Shown in pieces: positions 1 to 8,245 of a stretch of 31,505 bases of DNA (positions are counted from its first letter, which is position 1; each line of letters begins with the position of its first letter). The DNA comes from an uncultured Prevotella sp. (GTDB taxonomy: Bacteria > Bacteroidota > Bacteroidia > Bacteroidales > Bacteroidaceae). The stretch is taken from the NCBI GenBank assembly GCA_900548195.1, contig URJQ01000013.1:1-31505 (forward strand), given 5' to 3'. The notes beneath the pieces are model-generated. The model was not told the DNA's origin. It saw only the letters and a list, made by a program, of their open reading frames with translations, and searched no databases. Both the position numbers and the translations under genes were made by a program.

Positions 1-48
1 GGCTACACCTCGGCAATTAAAGCAAGCTTTATTGCACTCGGTTTGCAC

Positions 49-56
49 TATCTTTG
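49..56 (+). promoter_or_regulatory. Bacteroidota-type -7 promoter box
   Basis: TATCTTTG matches the Bacteroidota sigma-70 -7 consensus TAnnTTTG. The -33 element is weak (TTTA at 28-31, 17 bases upstream). A transcript starting near 63 would give a leader of about 45 bases to the ORF at 108. The surrounding words (TTGCACTCGGTTTGCACTAT) look like a promoter-associated motif that I recall from other Bacteroidales intergenic regions, but that is memory and not a search. Confidence 0.5.
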
Positions 57-107
57 TCCTCAAAAAAAGGAAGTGAATACAGAAAAATACTACAATAAGA
101 AGGAATT

Positions 108-380
108 ATGTCAACAAAGTCACAATCCGCATCACGCGATTGCAATATTTATGGTTCTGAAGCAAATGCTGATTTTTGCGACAGCTGCAAACTCGACTGC
201 CTAAAGAAGGCAAAGAAAGCAAAGGCAAAACCTGTTGCCGACGAAGATGATTACTCCATCAGCGAGGAACTGACCGACAACGGCAATAGAATGAATATAC
301 TCTACCTCTTCATTGCTGCCGTTGCTGTCTTTGGCTTGGTGGTCTTGTTTTCTGTGCTGTTTAGTTGTTTTGCTGTTTAG
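108..380 (+). CDS. Small cysteine-rich protein with C-terminal membrane segment
   Basis: This is a 90-residue protein of unknown function. The N-terminal part carries four cysteines (C12, C24, C27, C31; the motif CDSCKLDC includes a CxxC pair). A lysine-rich stretch and an acidic linker follow, then one hydrophobic helix over about residues 63-88, so it is probably a single-pass inner membrane protein with its short N-terminal domain in the cytoplasm. AAGGA lies six bases before the ATG and a promoter box sits upstream, which supports expression. The last residues (LFSCFAV) and the TAG stop are encoded by a 16-bp tandem duplication belonging to the adjacent intergenic hairpin, so the C terminus has probably been reshaped by that repeat. 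A metal- or zinc-binding role for the cysteines is only a guess. Confidence 0.7.
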   Translation: MSTKSQSASRDCNIYGSEANADFCDSCKLDCLKKAKKAKAKPVADEDDYSISEELTDNGNRMNILYLFIAAVAVFGLVVLFSVLFSCFAV

Positions 381-475
381 TTGTTTTGCTGTTTGTAGCG
401 TTCGCTCGTAATAAGACTATCAACTAAACAACCAGACAACTAAACAACTAAATAACTAAACAACTAAACAACCCC
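360..475. repeat. Word-repeat hairpin between convergent genes
   Basis: The left arm is two exact tandem copies of TTTAGTTGTTTTGCTG (360-375 and 376-391). The right arm (421-474) is built from the complementary words CAACTAAACAAC, repeated five times with small changes. The arms can pair into a long imperfect hairpin whose loop holds GCGTTCGCTCG. It lies between the 3' ends of the small membrane protein gene and pyrD, so a bidirectional terminator role is plausible. Very similar words recur at 12553-12631. Confidence 0.7.
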
Positions 476-1381
476 TTAGAGCACTCCGATTATCTCCTGC
501 ACGGAAGAGCAACCGTGAGCGTCGAGCCATTCATTTATTCCGTCCTTTACTTTGACGGTAATGGCAGGATCGAGGAAGTTTGCAGTGCCAATTTCTATGG
601 CAGTAGCTCCAGCCATAAGGAATTCTATTGCGTCATGAGCAGAAGAAATGCCACCAAGTCCCACTACAGGAATCTTCACCGCTTTAGCCACTTGATAGAC
701 CATGCGGAGCGCAACTGGTTTGACACAAGGACCGCTCAGACCGCCAGTGCCGATGGAGAGGTTGAAGCAACGCTTCTCGATGTCGATACTTGTGCCCATC
801 AGAGTGTTGATAAGTGACACGGAGTCTGCCCCTTCTGCCTCTACTGCGCGTGCTATCTCGGTGATGTCTGTCACATTAGGCGACAACTTGACGATGAGAG
901 TCTTGTCATACTTTTTTCTCACTTCGCGCACGACGCTTGCAGCGCCCTCGCAAGTGACGCCAAATGCCATTCCGCCCGACTTGACATTAGGACAGGAGAT
1001 ATTGAGCTCAATGGCGCGGATGTTCTCAAGTTCGTTGACGCGAGCGGCACATTCAGCATAGTTTTCAGGAGAATTACCGCTGACATTGACAATCATCTGA
1101 GTGTCGATATCCTTTATCTGCGGATAGATATTCTTGCAGAAATAATCCACTCCCTTATTTTGCAGTCCGACACAGTTGAGCATACCCTGTGCTGTCTCAG
1201 CCATACGTGGGTAAGGATTGCCTTCACGATGCAGGAGAGTGGTGCCCTTGACGATGATTCCGCCTATCTGGTCGAGAGGTACGAAATCCTGAAACTCAAT
1301 GCCATAACCGAAGGTGCCGGATGCTGTCATCACGGGATTCTTCAGGTTGAGATTACCTATATTAACGCTTAAATTTGCCAT
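476..1381 (-). CDS. pyrD: Dihydroorotate dehydrogenase B (NAD+), catalytic subunit
   Basis: It oxidises dihydroorotate to orotate, the fourth step of de novo UMP synthesis, in the cytoplasm, using FMN. The 301-residue length is normal for the class 1B enzyme (PyrDB). Visible family features are SGTFGYG near residue 21, NCVGLQNKG near 69, the active-site loop NISCPNV with catalytic Cys130, IVKLSPN (about 163-169), and the FMN-phosphate region VVGLGGI and IEIGTA toward the C terminus. A Cys rather than Ser as catalytic base marks class 1. Class 1B needs the PyrK subunit for NAD+, and pyrK lies immediately upstream and overlaps the start of this gene by 13 bp, so the two are almost certainly translated together. 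The gene ends against a word-repeat hairpin. Confidence 0.97.
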   Translation of the reverse strand: MANLSVNIGNLNLKNPVMTASGTFGYGIEFQDFVPLDQIGGIIVKGTTLLHREGNPYPRMAETAQGMLNCVGLQNKGVDYFCKNIYPQIKDIDTQMIVNVSGNSPENYAECAARVNELENIRAIELNISCPNVKSGGMAFGVTCEGAASVVREVRKKYDKTLIVKLSPNVTDITEIARAVEAEGADSVSLINTLMGTSIDIEKRCFNLSIGTGGLSGPCVKPVALRMVYQVAKAVKIPVVGLGGISSAHDAIEFLMAGATAIEIGTANFLDPAITVKVKDGINEWLDAHGCSSVQEIIGVL

Positions 1382-2145
1382 TTCAACTTAACGATATTTA
1401 TTACCGGACCATCTTTACATACACACACATGTCCCTCGGTGGTATCTTCCACGCAGCAGAGACAAGCTCCCACGCCGCAAGCCATCTTGTTTTCGAGACT
1501 TACCTCGCAGGCAATGCCAGCCTTCTTGGCGTAGCGAGCCACAGCCATCATCATCGGTTTCGGGCCGCAGGTGCTGATCATATCGAAACGCTCCTTGTCA
1601 AGAATGGAGTGATTGGTGACGAAACCTTTCTCGCCCTCAGTGCCGTCCTCTGTGGTGACGAAGACCTTGCCCACTTTCTCAAATTCCTCCATAAGCAGAA
1701 GGTCCTTCTTAGAGCGTGCTCCGAGGAGGAAATAAGGCACACCGCCCATCTTCTTGATTTCATATCCCAGATAGAGCAATGGCGCAACGCCTACTCCGCC
1801 GCCTACGAGGAGATGCTTGCTTTCAGGCGATTGAGGCATGGTAAACCCGTTGCCGAGCGGGAGCATCACATTGAGAGAGTCTCCAGCCTTGAGCTGTCCG
1901 AGCTTGCGTGTGCCGTCGCCGATGCAGGCGATGAGCAGATGAAGCTCGTTGCTTTCACGATCCACATTATTTATGGATATAGGACGTCTGAGGAAGGTGG
2001 TCTGTGAGCCATCGACTCTTACTTCGACAAACTGTCCAGGCATCATCTCCGGAAGGGCTTCAGGAGACGTAAGACGCAGGAGAACATACTTCTCGTTGAT
2101 ATGTTCCACCGACTTTACGTTGAGGTCTAAACAATATTTCTTCAT
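1369..2145 (-). CDS. pyrK: Dihydroorotate dehydrogenase B, electron transfer subunit
   Basis: This 258-residue iron-sulfur flavoprotein carries electrons from the FMN of PyrD to NAD+. It has a ferredoxin-reductase fold: an FAD-binding barrel with RPIS (residues 54-57), a pyridine-nucleotide domain with LLVGGGVGVAP (about 112-122) and CGPKPMM (about 193-199), and a C-terminal [2Fe-2S] loop with Cys223, Cys228, Cys231 and Cys243 in the family pattern CxxxxCxxC...C. The start is set at the ATG encoding MKKYCLDL; an in-frame ATG six codons upstream (2163) is possible but adds residues not seen in the family. It is the first gene of the pyrK-pyrD pair, with a -7 box about 90 bp upstream. Confidence 0.95.
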   Translation of the reverse strand: MKKYCLDLNVKSVEHINEKYVLLRLTSPEALPEMMPGQFVEVRVDGSQTTFLRRPISINNVDRESNELHLLIACIGDGTRKLGQLKAGDSLNVMLPLGNGFTMPQSPESKHLLVGGGVGVAPLLYLGYEIKKMGGVPYFLLGARSKKDLLLMEEFEKVGKVFVTTEDGTEGEKGFVTNHSILDKERFDMISTCGPKPMMMAVARYAKKAGIACEVSLENKMACGVGACLCCVEDTTEGHVCVCKDGPVINIVKLKWQI

Positions 2146-2236
2146 TATAGATATAAAAAACAATTATTATTTCAAGTCATCAAGTTCATCCCTTGATTTC
2201 ATGGAGAATACAGGAGGAACTTGGATTTTCAAGTTA

Positions 2237-2244
2237 CAAAGGTA
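2237..2244 (-). promoter_or_regulatory. -7 promoter box for pyrKD
   Basis: The minus strand reads TACCTTTG, an exact TAnnTTTG match. No good TTTG is visible at the -33 distance. It would start transcription near 2230 and leave a leader of about 85 bases before pyrK. Confidence 0.5.
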
Positions 2245-2338
2245 ATGGATTTATTCGTGTTTTTGTATTTTTTTTCTTAAAACTTTATATAATACACCTA
2301 TTTTAGACAAAAAATGGAGGAAAATCAATAATAAGCAT

Positions 2339-2346
2339 TAACTTTG
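2339..2346 (+). promoter_or_regulatory. -7 promoter box for gluQ
   Basis: TAACTTTG is an exact TAnnTTTG match 25 bases before the gluQ ATG. No clear TTTG is present at -33. The short leader it predicts fits the chosen start. Confidence 0.55.
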
Positions 2347-2371
2347 TGGCGTATTTACAAGAAAGCAATTC

Positions 2372-3355
2372 ATGTCACATCAAAATATCAAAGGACGCTT
2401 CGCCCCATCGCCTTCGGGACGAATGCACTTGGGGAATGCGTATGCGGCTTACCTCTCCTGGCTGTCAGCAAAGAGCAAAGGCGGCGCCTGGCTTCTGCGC
2501 ATAGAGGACCTTGACCCGCAAAGATGCAGGATGGAGTATGCGCTGCAACTGGAGGACGACCTCAGATGGCTCGGCTTCAAATGGGATGAAGGAGGAACGG
2601 AGCAGCGTGGCGACAATGGTCCATACGTCCAGAGTCAGAGGAATGAAATCTATGAGCATTATCTTTCGGTGCTCAGAGAGAAAGGCATCACATATCCATG
2701 CCACTGCACGAGGGCGGAGATAATGGCTACGCAAGCGCCCCATGAAAGCGACGGACGCATAGTCTATCAAGGCACTTGCCGTCCGGAATATCTGAACGGT
2801 CTGGATGCAAGGTGTCCTATTCCATCGCATCTCAATCATTTGACAGACAGCGCAGAAGAGGGAAGCACTGTGAGACTCTATGTCCCTGATAGGGAAATCG
2901 CTTTCATAGACGGTCACTACGGACCACAGGCGGTAAATCTCGCTCAGCATTGCGGCGACTTCGCCCTGCGGAGGAAAGACGGTGCCTGGGCTTATCAGTT
3001 GGCAGTGGTGGTGGATGATGCCTTGATGGGAGTGACAGAAGTGGTCAGAGGAAGAGATCTCCTACTCTCATCAGCACAGCAGATTTATCTCTATGACCTT
3101 CTGAACTTTCCAGCGCCAGCATTTATCCATCATCCATTACTATGCAATGATGCCGGACAGAGGCTCTGCAAGCGTGATAAAAGTATGGATATGGGAATAA
3201 TACGCCAGCATTACAAGGCAGAAGAAATAATCGGAATCCTGACCTATCACGCGGGGATAACCGACCGAATGGAAGCTCTCAGCTTGCACGAAGCATTGCA
3301 GGAGTTTGAATGGAAGAAAGTGCCTTGTTCGGATATTATTTTAGAGAAATATTAA
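2372..3355 (+). CDS. gluQ: Glutamyl-Q tRNA(Asp) synthetase
   Basis: This is a paralogue of glutamyl-tRNA synthetase that lacks the anticodon-binding domain. The family activates glutamate and attaches it to queuosine at position 34 of tRNA-Asp. The 327 residues cover only the catalytic core, compared with about 470-500 in GltX. The class I signature appears as MHLGN (residues 18-22) after GRFAPSPSG, and the KMSKS-like loop as KRDKS (267-271). The zinc site typical of GluQ is visible as Cys110, Cys112, Tyr132 and Cys136. VVRGRDL (about 225-231) also matches the family. It stands alone behind its own promoter box; the next gene starts 71 bp downstream with its own promoter. Confidence 0.92.
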   Translation: MSHQNIKGRFAPSPSGRMHLGNAYAAYLSWLSAKSKGGAWLLRIEDLDPQRCRMEYALQLEDDLRWLGFKWDEGGTEQRGDNGPYVQSQRNEIYEHYLSVLREKGITYPCHCTRAEIMATQAPHESDGRIVYQGTCRPEYLNGLDARCPIPSHLNHLTDSAEEGSTVRLYVPDREIAFIDGHYGPQAVNLAQHCGDFALRRKDGAWAYQLAVVVDDALMGVTEVVRGRDLLLSSAQQIYLYDLLNFPAPAFIHHPLLCNDAGQRLCKRDKSMDMGIIRQHYKAEEIIGILTYHAGITDRMEALSLHEALQEFEWKKVPCSDIILEKY

Positions 3356-3372
3356 AAAATAGAGACGAAAGG

Positions 3373-3403
3373 TTGGTGGTATCTCCTTTTTTTATTACTT
3401 TTG
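3373..3403 (+). promoter_or_regulatory. Promoter for the ThiE/TenI-like gene
   Basis: TTGG at 3373-3376, a 19-base spacer, then TACTTTTG at 3396-3403 match the Bacteroidota -33/-7 pattern with one mismatch. The predicted leader is about 15-20 bases, which fixes the start of the next gene at 3427. Confidence 0.65.
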
Positions 3404-3426
3404 CATTAAATTTTGAAAACAGAAGA

Positions 3427-4032
3427 ATGAAACTCGCTATATTGACTCAACCGGCATTTTTTGTCGAAGAAGACAAAATACTCAGTGCACTCTTCGAAGA
3501 AGGACTGGACATACTGCATCTGCATAAGCCAAATTCAGAGCCTGTCTATAGTGAAAGGCTGCTTTCCCTTCTTCCAAATTATTGTTACGACAAGATAAGA
3601 GTGCATGAGCATTATTACCTTAAGAATGAATACGACCTGCATGGCATCCATATAGACGACCCAGCAGAGCCAGTCCCAGAAGGATTCAGAAGACACATCA
3701 CACGAAGCACCACTCAGATTTCTGACTTGAAGGAGATGAAGAAGAGTTGCGACTACGTATTTCTCCACTCTCTCTTTGATGGACTTCACGACGACACGAA
3801 AGCCACTCTCTCCATTCATGAAATGGAAATGGCGAGGGATAAGGGACTGATAGACAAGCACGTCTATGCCTTAGGTGGTATGAGTCTTGAAAATATCGCA
3901 TACGCCAAGGAATTAGGTTTCGGTGGCGTATGTATCTGTGGTGATCTCTGGAATCGTTTCTGCATCCAGCATGAGATGGATTTCAAAGCACTTCTGGAGC
4001 ATTTCCGCAAACTCAGAAAGGCGGTAGGCTAA
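3427..4032 (+). CDS. Thiamine phosphate synthase-like (ThiE/TenI) protein
   Basis: This is a 201-residue TIM-barrel protein of the ThiE/TenI superfamily. The N-terminal strand (LAILTQPAFF), the HLHKP segment (31-35) and the C-terminal phosphate-binding region ALGGMSLENIAYA followed by GFGGVCICGDLW match the layout of thiamine phosphate synthases. The usual QLR-K of ThiE is replaced by HLHKP, so I cannot say it makes thiamine phosphate. TenI-type thiazole isomerases and uncharacterised homologues are alternatives. An ORF 39 codons longer exists, but it would start inside gluQ and upstream of the promoter. No other thiamine gene lies nearby and I saw no TPP riboswitch in the short leader. Confidence 0.8.
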   Translation: MKLAILTQPAFFVEEDKILSALFEEGLDILHLHKPNSEPVYSERLLSLLPNYCYDKIRVHEHYYLKNEYDLHGIHIDDPAEPVPEGFRRHITRSTTQISDLKEMKKSCDYVFLHSLFDGLHDDTKATLSIHEMEMARDKGLIDKHVYALGGMSLENIAYAKELGFGGVCICGDLWNRFCIQHEMDFKALLEHFRKLRKAVG

Positions 4033-4173
4033 GGTATTTTGAAGACAAACAGGACTATAACACTCGGCTGTTCGTTAAATTAATAAGGTGAAGGCATATA
4101 TCTGCATTTGCCTTGAAACATAAAGGTAAGCATATCCAACATCCAACAATATTCTAACAAAATTCATATCGCA

Positions 4174-5112
4174 ATGAATAATCCAAACCCATTTATGGTT
4201 TTCTCAGGCACTGCAACAAAATATCTTGCAGAAAAGATATGTGCAAGCCTCGGTTGTCCACTCGGTCAGCTGCAGATTACCAAGTTCTCTGATGGAGAGT
4301 TTGCAGTATCTTACGAAGAAAGTATTCGCGGACGCGACGTATTCCTCGTGCAGAGTACATTCCCAAACTCTGACAATCTCATGGAGCTCCTCCTGATGAT
4401 TGATGCTGCAAAGCGTGCTTCAGCAAGACAAATCAATGCTGTAATGCCTTACTTCGGATGGGCACGTCAGGACAGAAAGGACAAGCCACGTGTAAGCATC
4501 GGAGCGAAACTCATTGCTGACCTCCTCAGCGTTGCAGGTATCGACCGTCTGATTACCATGGATTTGCATGCCGATCAGATTCAGGGATTCTTTGACGTAC
4601 CTGTGGATCACCTCTACGGTTCTGGTGTATTGCTTCCTTATCTCGCAAGTCTCAATCTTCAGAGCCCTGTAATTGCCAGCCCTGATGCTGGTGGCGCTAA
4701 GCGTGCAAAGACATTTGCCAACTATCTCGACTGCCCACTGGTGCTCTGTAACAAGACACGTGCTCGTGCTAACGTAGTAGAGAGCATTCAGATTATCGGT
4801 GACGTGAAGGATAAGGATGTAATCATCGTGGACGATATGGTGGATACAGCTGGCACTATCACTAAGGCTGCCGACGTGATGAAGGAGGCTGGAGCACGCA
4901 GCGTTCGCGCTTGTGCAAGCCACTGCGTAATGTCTGGTCCTGCAAGCGAGCGCGTGCAGAACTCTGCCCTTGAGGAGATTGTCTTCACTGACTCTATCCC
5001 TTATGCTCAGCGTTGCGCTAAGGTTAAGCAACTCAGCGTCGCTGACATGTTTGCCGAGACCATTCGCCGCGTCATCAACAACGAAAGTATCAGTGACCAG
5101 TATCTGACATAA
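4174..5112 (+). CDS. prs: Ribose-phosphate pyrophosphokinase (PRPP synthase)
   Basis: It transfers pyrophosphate from ATP to ribose 5-phosphate, giving PRPP for purine, pyrimidine, histidine and nucleotide salvage pathways in the cytoplasm. The 312-residue length is standard for class I enzymes. Visible motifs are KFSDGE (37-42), YFGWARQDRK (93-102, ATP binding), the flexible loop with DLHADQIQGFF (130-140, catalytic His132), and the PRPP-binding loop VDDMVDTAGTI (219-229). Codons are strongly biased, as expected of a highly expressed gene. The 141-bp upstream gap shows no clean promoter box. A strong hairpin follows the stop. PRPP links it to the pyr genes in the same window. Confidence 0.97.
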   Translation: MNNPNPFMVFSGTATKYLAEKICASLGCPLGQLQITKFSDGEFAVSYEESIRGRDVFLVQSTFPNSDNLMELLLMIDAAKRASARQINAVMPYFGWARQDRKDKPRVSIGAKLIADLLSVAGIDRLITMDLHADQIQGFFDVPVDHLYGSGVLLPYLASLNLQSPVIASPDAGGAKRAKTFANYLDCPLVLCNKTRARANVVESIQIIGDVKDKDVIIVDDMVDTAGTITKAADVMKEAGARSVRACASHCVMSGPASERVQNSALEEIVFTDSIPYAQRCAKVKQLSVADMFAETIRRVINNESISDQYLT

Positions 5113-5126
5113 TCTGATCAAGTAAG

Positions 5127-5166
5127 TAGGTGTTCAAAATTATATTCTTTATATTTTGAACACCTA
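5127..5166. terminator. Terminator hairpin after prs
   Basis: A perfect 13-bp stem pairs TAGGTGTTCAAAA (5127-5139) with its complement at 5154-5166. It starts 14 bases after the prs stop and is followed by a T-rich stretch (TTTAGATTTTTATT). Confidence 0.85.
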
Positions 5167-5233
5167 TTTAGATTTTTATTAGAATTACAGTTGTTTGCAA
5201 TTTTGCAAAAACTTCAAATCATCACTAAGACAC

Positions 5234-8062
5234 TTGCACATTCATATTAAAGGCGCACGCGCCAATAATCTCAAGAATATAAGTATTGACATTCCTCGTG
5301 ACCAGTTTATTGCCATCGCAGGCGTGAGTGGATCGGGGAAATCTTCACTTGCTTTCGACACTCTCTATGCTGAAGGTCAGCGCCGATATGTAGAGAGCTT
5401 ATCGTCCTATGCCCGACAGTTTCTTGGCAGAATGAGCAAACCGGAATGCGACTTCATCAAAGGACTTCCGCCTGCCATTGCCATCGAGCAGAAGGTAGTA
5501 AGCCGCAATCCGAGAAGTACGGTCGGCACATCGACCGAGATATACGAATACCTCAGACTGCTTTATTCCCGAATAGGACATATCTTCTCTCCTATCAGTA
5601 ATGAGGAAGTGAAGAAGCATACCGTGAAGGATGTCGTCGATAAGATGCTCGAATTTACCAAAGGCACTAAGTTTCTGCTTCTTGCGCCGCTGATTCTCCC
5701 AAAGGACAGAACTCTCGGACGCCAGCTTGAGATGCAGCAACAGCAGGGCTTTGCACGACTCTTCGTGGATAATAAGATGTGCAGCATCAATGATTACATC
5801 GACTCTCATCCCGAGGAGCTAAAGGATAACGATAGCCACGGCATTCACATTATCATAGACAGAATGTCGTGCGACGACTCTAAAGACTCCATCTCCAGAC
5901 TAACAGACTCCGCAGAAACCGCTTTCTATGAGGGCGGAGGCACTTGTCGTCTCTGTTTCCTTCCTGCAAACATCATCTTCGATTTCTCCACTCGACTGGA
6001 AGCTGACGGAATGACTTTTGAGGAAATAAGCGATAATCTCTTTGCTTTCAATTCGCCTGTCGGCGTCTGTCCTACCTGTCAAGGATTCGGAAATGTCATG
6101 GGAATAGATGAGAAATTGGTCATTCCTGACACTTCTCTCAGCGTGTACGATGGTTGTGTGAAATGCTGGAATGGAGAGAAGATGGGCGAATGGCGCACTG
6201 AATTTATCCGAATGGCTGAGAAAGATAATTTTCCTATTTTCACACCTTACCTTGAATTACAGGATAAGTACCGCAAATGGCTGTGGCACGGACTTCCTTC
6301 TGACCGTTCTCTCCGCAAGGTCTGCATCGACCGTTTCTTTGAAATGGTCAAGGAAAACCAGTATAAGATACAGTATCGTGTCATGATGGCGCGTTACAGA
6401 GGAAAGACTTTCTGTCCTGATTGTCACGGGACACGATTGAGGAAGGAAGCCACTTACGTAAAGGTTGGCGGAAAGAGCATTACCGAACTTGTGGATATGC
6501 CTATCATCAAACTCAAAGAATGGTTTGATAATCTGCAACTTAACGATAACGACAGCAAAGTGGCAAAGAGATTGCTCACCGAAATCAATAGTAGGATAGG
6601 ATTCCTTTTGGACGTAGGACTCGGCTATCTGACTCTCAATCGCCCAAGCAATACGCTTTCTGGCGGCGAAAGCCAGCGAATCAATCTCACCACTTCACTG
6701 GGTTCCTCCCTCGTTGGCTCGCTTTATATTCTGGACGAGCCTTCTATCGGAATGCATAGTCGTGACACTGAGCGACTTATCTCTGTCTTGAGAAAACTGC
6801 AAAAGATAGGTAACACCGTGGTAGTAGTGGAGCATGACGAGGATATTCTCCGCGCTGCTGACTATCTTATCGACGTCGGACCAGACGCTGGAACCAACGG
6901 TGGAGAAATCGTATTTGAGGGAAAAGCCTCTGATATTACGGTGGAATCGCTCAAGAAATATCCAAAGTCACACACCGTAGAGTATCTCACTGGCGTAGAG
7001 AAAATCCCTGTACCAGAAAGCCGTAGAAGGTGGAACCGTGCAATCATTATCAAGGGAGCACGAATGAACAACCTTAAAGGCATTGATGTGGAGTTTCCTC
7101 TCAACTGTATGACTGTCGTGACAGGAGTCAGCGGATCGGGAAAATCATCCCTTGTCAAAGGTATTCTCTACCCAGCTCTAAAGCGACGCCTCGATGAAGT
7201 GGCTGACACACCAGGCGAATATAAAGCTCTGGAAGGCGACTGGAAAGAAATCAAGCACGTGGAGATGGTGGATCAGAATCCGATAGGCAAGAGCACGCGC
7301 AGTAATCCTGCCACTTACATCAAGGCTTATGATGCTATTCGCCAGCTCTTTGGAGACCAACCGCTTTCCAAGCAGACAAATATCACGGCTCAACATTTCT
7401 CCTTCAACACCGACGGAGGACGCTGTGAGGAATGTAAAGGTGCAGGAGTAGTGACTGTAGAGATGCAGTTTATGGCTGACCTTGTGCTCACGTGTGAGTC
7501 TTGCCACGGCAAAAGATTCAAGCGAGAAGTGCTCGAAGTAAAGTATGATGGAAAGAATATCAACGATGTGCTCGAAATGACTGTCAGTGAGGCGATTGCT
7601 TTCTTCTCATCACATATTGACACTGATAATGCTAATAGGGCGACATTGAAGGCAATAGTACATAAATTGGCTCCGCTTGAGGAAGTAGGACTCGGCTACA
7701 TCCAGTTGGGACAATCATCATCTACGCTCTCAGGCGGTGAGAATCAGCGCGTCAAACTCGCTTATTTCATTTCGCAAGAACGCCAACAGCCTACCCTATT
7801 CATCTTCGACGAACCGACCACCGGACTGCATTTCCACGACATCAAGCGTTTGCTTCACGCTTTTGACGCATTGATAGAGCGCGGACATACGGTTCTTATC
7901 GTAGAGCATAATATGGACGTAATCAAATGCGCAGACCATATTATAGACATTGGTCCGGAAGGTGGAGAAAAAGGCGGAACGATAGTATGCAAAGGCACTC
8001 CTGAGGAAGTTGCACAATGTGACGCTTCCTTCACAGCGCAATATCTTAGGAAGTATCTCTGA
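5234..8062 (+). CDS. uvrA: UvrABC excision nuclease subunit A
   Basis: This DNA damage sensor of nucleotide excision repair is a dimeric ABC ATPase that loads UvrB. It is about 942 residues from the TTG at 5234, close to the 940 of E. coli. It has two ATPase modules, each with Walker A (GVSGSGKSS), signature (LSGGESQR, LSGGENQR) and Walker B (LDEPSIG, FDEPTTG). Zinc-binding cysteine pairs are CRLC/CPTC, CPDC, and CEECKGAG/CESCHGKR. The first CxxC pairs are 37 residues apart, longer than in E. coli, which suggests a phylum-specific form or a UvrA paralogue. No ATG exists near the N terminus. TTG at 5195 gives 13 more residues; 5234 is preferred because LHIHIKGARANNL matches the usual N terminus. 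Confidence 0.93.
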   Translation: MHIHIKGARANNLKNISIDIPRDQFIAIAGVSGSGKSSLAFDTLYAEGQRRYVESLSSYARQFLGRMSKPECDFIKGLPPAIAIEQKVVSRNPRSTVGTSTEIYEYLRLLYSRIGHIFSPISNEEVKKHTVKDVVDKMLEFTKGTKFLLLAPLILPKDRTLGRQLEMQQQQGFARLFVDNKMCSINDYIDSHPEELKDNDSHGIHIIIDRMSCDDSKDSISRLTDSAETAFYEGGGTCRLCFLPANIIFDFSTRLEADGMTFEEISDNLFAFNSPVGVCPTCQGFGNVMGIDEKLVIPDTSLSVYDGCVKCWNGEKMGEWRTEFIRMAEKDNFPIFTPYLELQDKYRKWLWHGLPSDRSLRKVCIDRFFEMVKENQYKIQYRVMMARYRGKTFCPDCHGTRLRKEATYVKVGGKSITELVDMPIIKLKEWFDNLQLNDNDSKVAKRLLTEINSRIGFLLDVGLGYLTLNRPSNTLSGGESQRINLTTSLGSSLVGSLYILDEPSIGMHSRDTERLISVLRKLQKIGNTVVVVEHDEDILRAADYLIDVGPDAGTNGGEIVFEGKASDITVESLKKYPKSHTVEYLTGVEKIPVPESRRRWNRAIIIKGARMNNLKGIDVEFPLNCMTVVTGVSGSGKSSLVKGILYPALKRRLDEVADTPGEYKALEGDWKEIKHVEMVDQNPIGKSTRSNPATYIKAYDAIRQLFGDQPLSKQTNITAQHFSFNTDGGRCEECKGAGVVTVEMQFMADLVLTCESCHGKRFKREVLEVKYDGKNINDVLEMTVSEAIAFFSSHIDTDNANRATLKAIVHKLAPLEEVGLGYIQLGQSSSTLSGGENQRVKLAYFISQERQQPTLFIFDEPTTGLHFHDIKRLLHAFDALIERGHTVLIVEHNMDVIKCADHIIDIGPEGGEKGGTIVCKGTPEEVAQCDASFTAQYLRKYL

Positions 8063-8090
8063 ATATCTGCCCTTTTAAAATAAAATCCGA

Positions 8091-8126
8091 AAGATAAAAG
8101 GACATCGTACTAATTCCTTTTATCTT
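8091..8126. terminator. Terminator hairpin after uvrA
   Basis: A perfect 12-bp stem pairs AAGATAAAAGGA (8091-8102) with its complement at 8115-8126, 28 bases past the uvrA stop. The downstream tail is A-rich, so it may work with the next hairpin rather than alone. Confidence 0.6.
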
Positions 8127-8190
8127 ACAGAAAAACCCAAAAGGACATTTAGATATTTCCTTTTGCTTCATCTAAAAAGCAAAAAAAAAG

Positions 8191-8245
8191 AAAGAGTTGA
8201 ACTATGATTGTCGTTTCAAGACTTTATAGTTCAACTCTTTTTTTT
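8191..8245. terminator. Strong bidirectional terminator between uvrA and the PBP gene
   Basis: A perfect 15-bp stem pairs AAAGAGTTGAACTAT (8191-8205) with its complement at 8226-8240. A run of T follows to 8245 and a run of A precedes the left arm, so the structure has a U-tail in both directions. It sits between convergent genes. Confidence 0.9.

Noticed and set aside
1..203. Open plus-strand frame at the left edge, possibly the 3' end of an upstream gene
   Set aside because: It lacks recognisable protein sequence, crosses a promoter box and overlaps the 90-aa ORF by about 95 bp. Without the left flank it cannot be supported.
1375..2007. 210-codon plus-strand ORF opposite pyrK
   Set aside because: It is antisense to pyrK and has no family features or promoter.
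3361..3426. TPP riboswitch before the ThiE/TenI-like gene
   Set aside because: The promoter leaves a leader of only about 20 bases, and no THI-box sequence is present.
4420..5121. 233-codon minus-strand ORF opposite prs
   Set aside because: It lies entirely over the well-supported prs gene and arises from prs's biased codon use.
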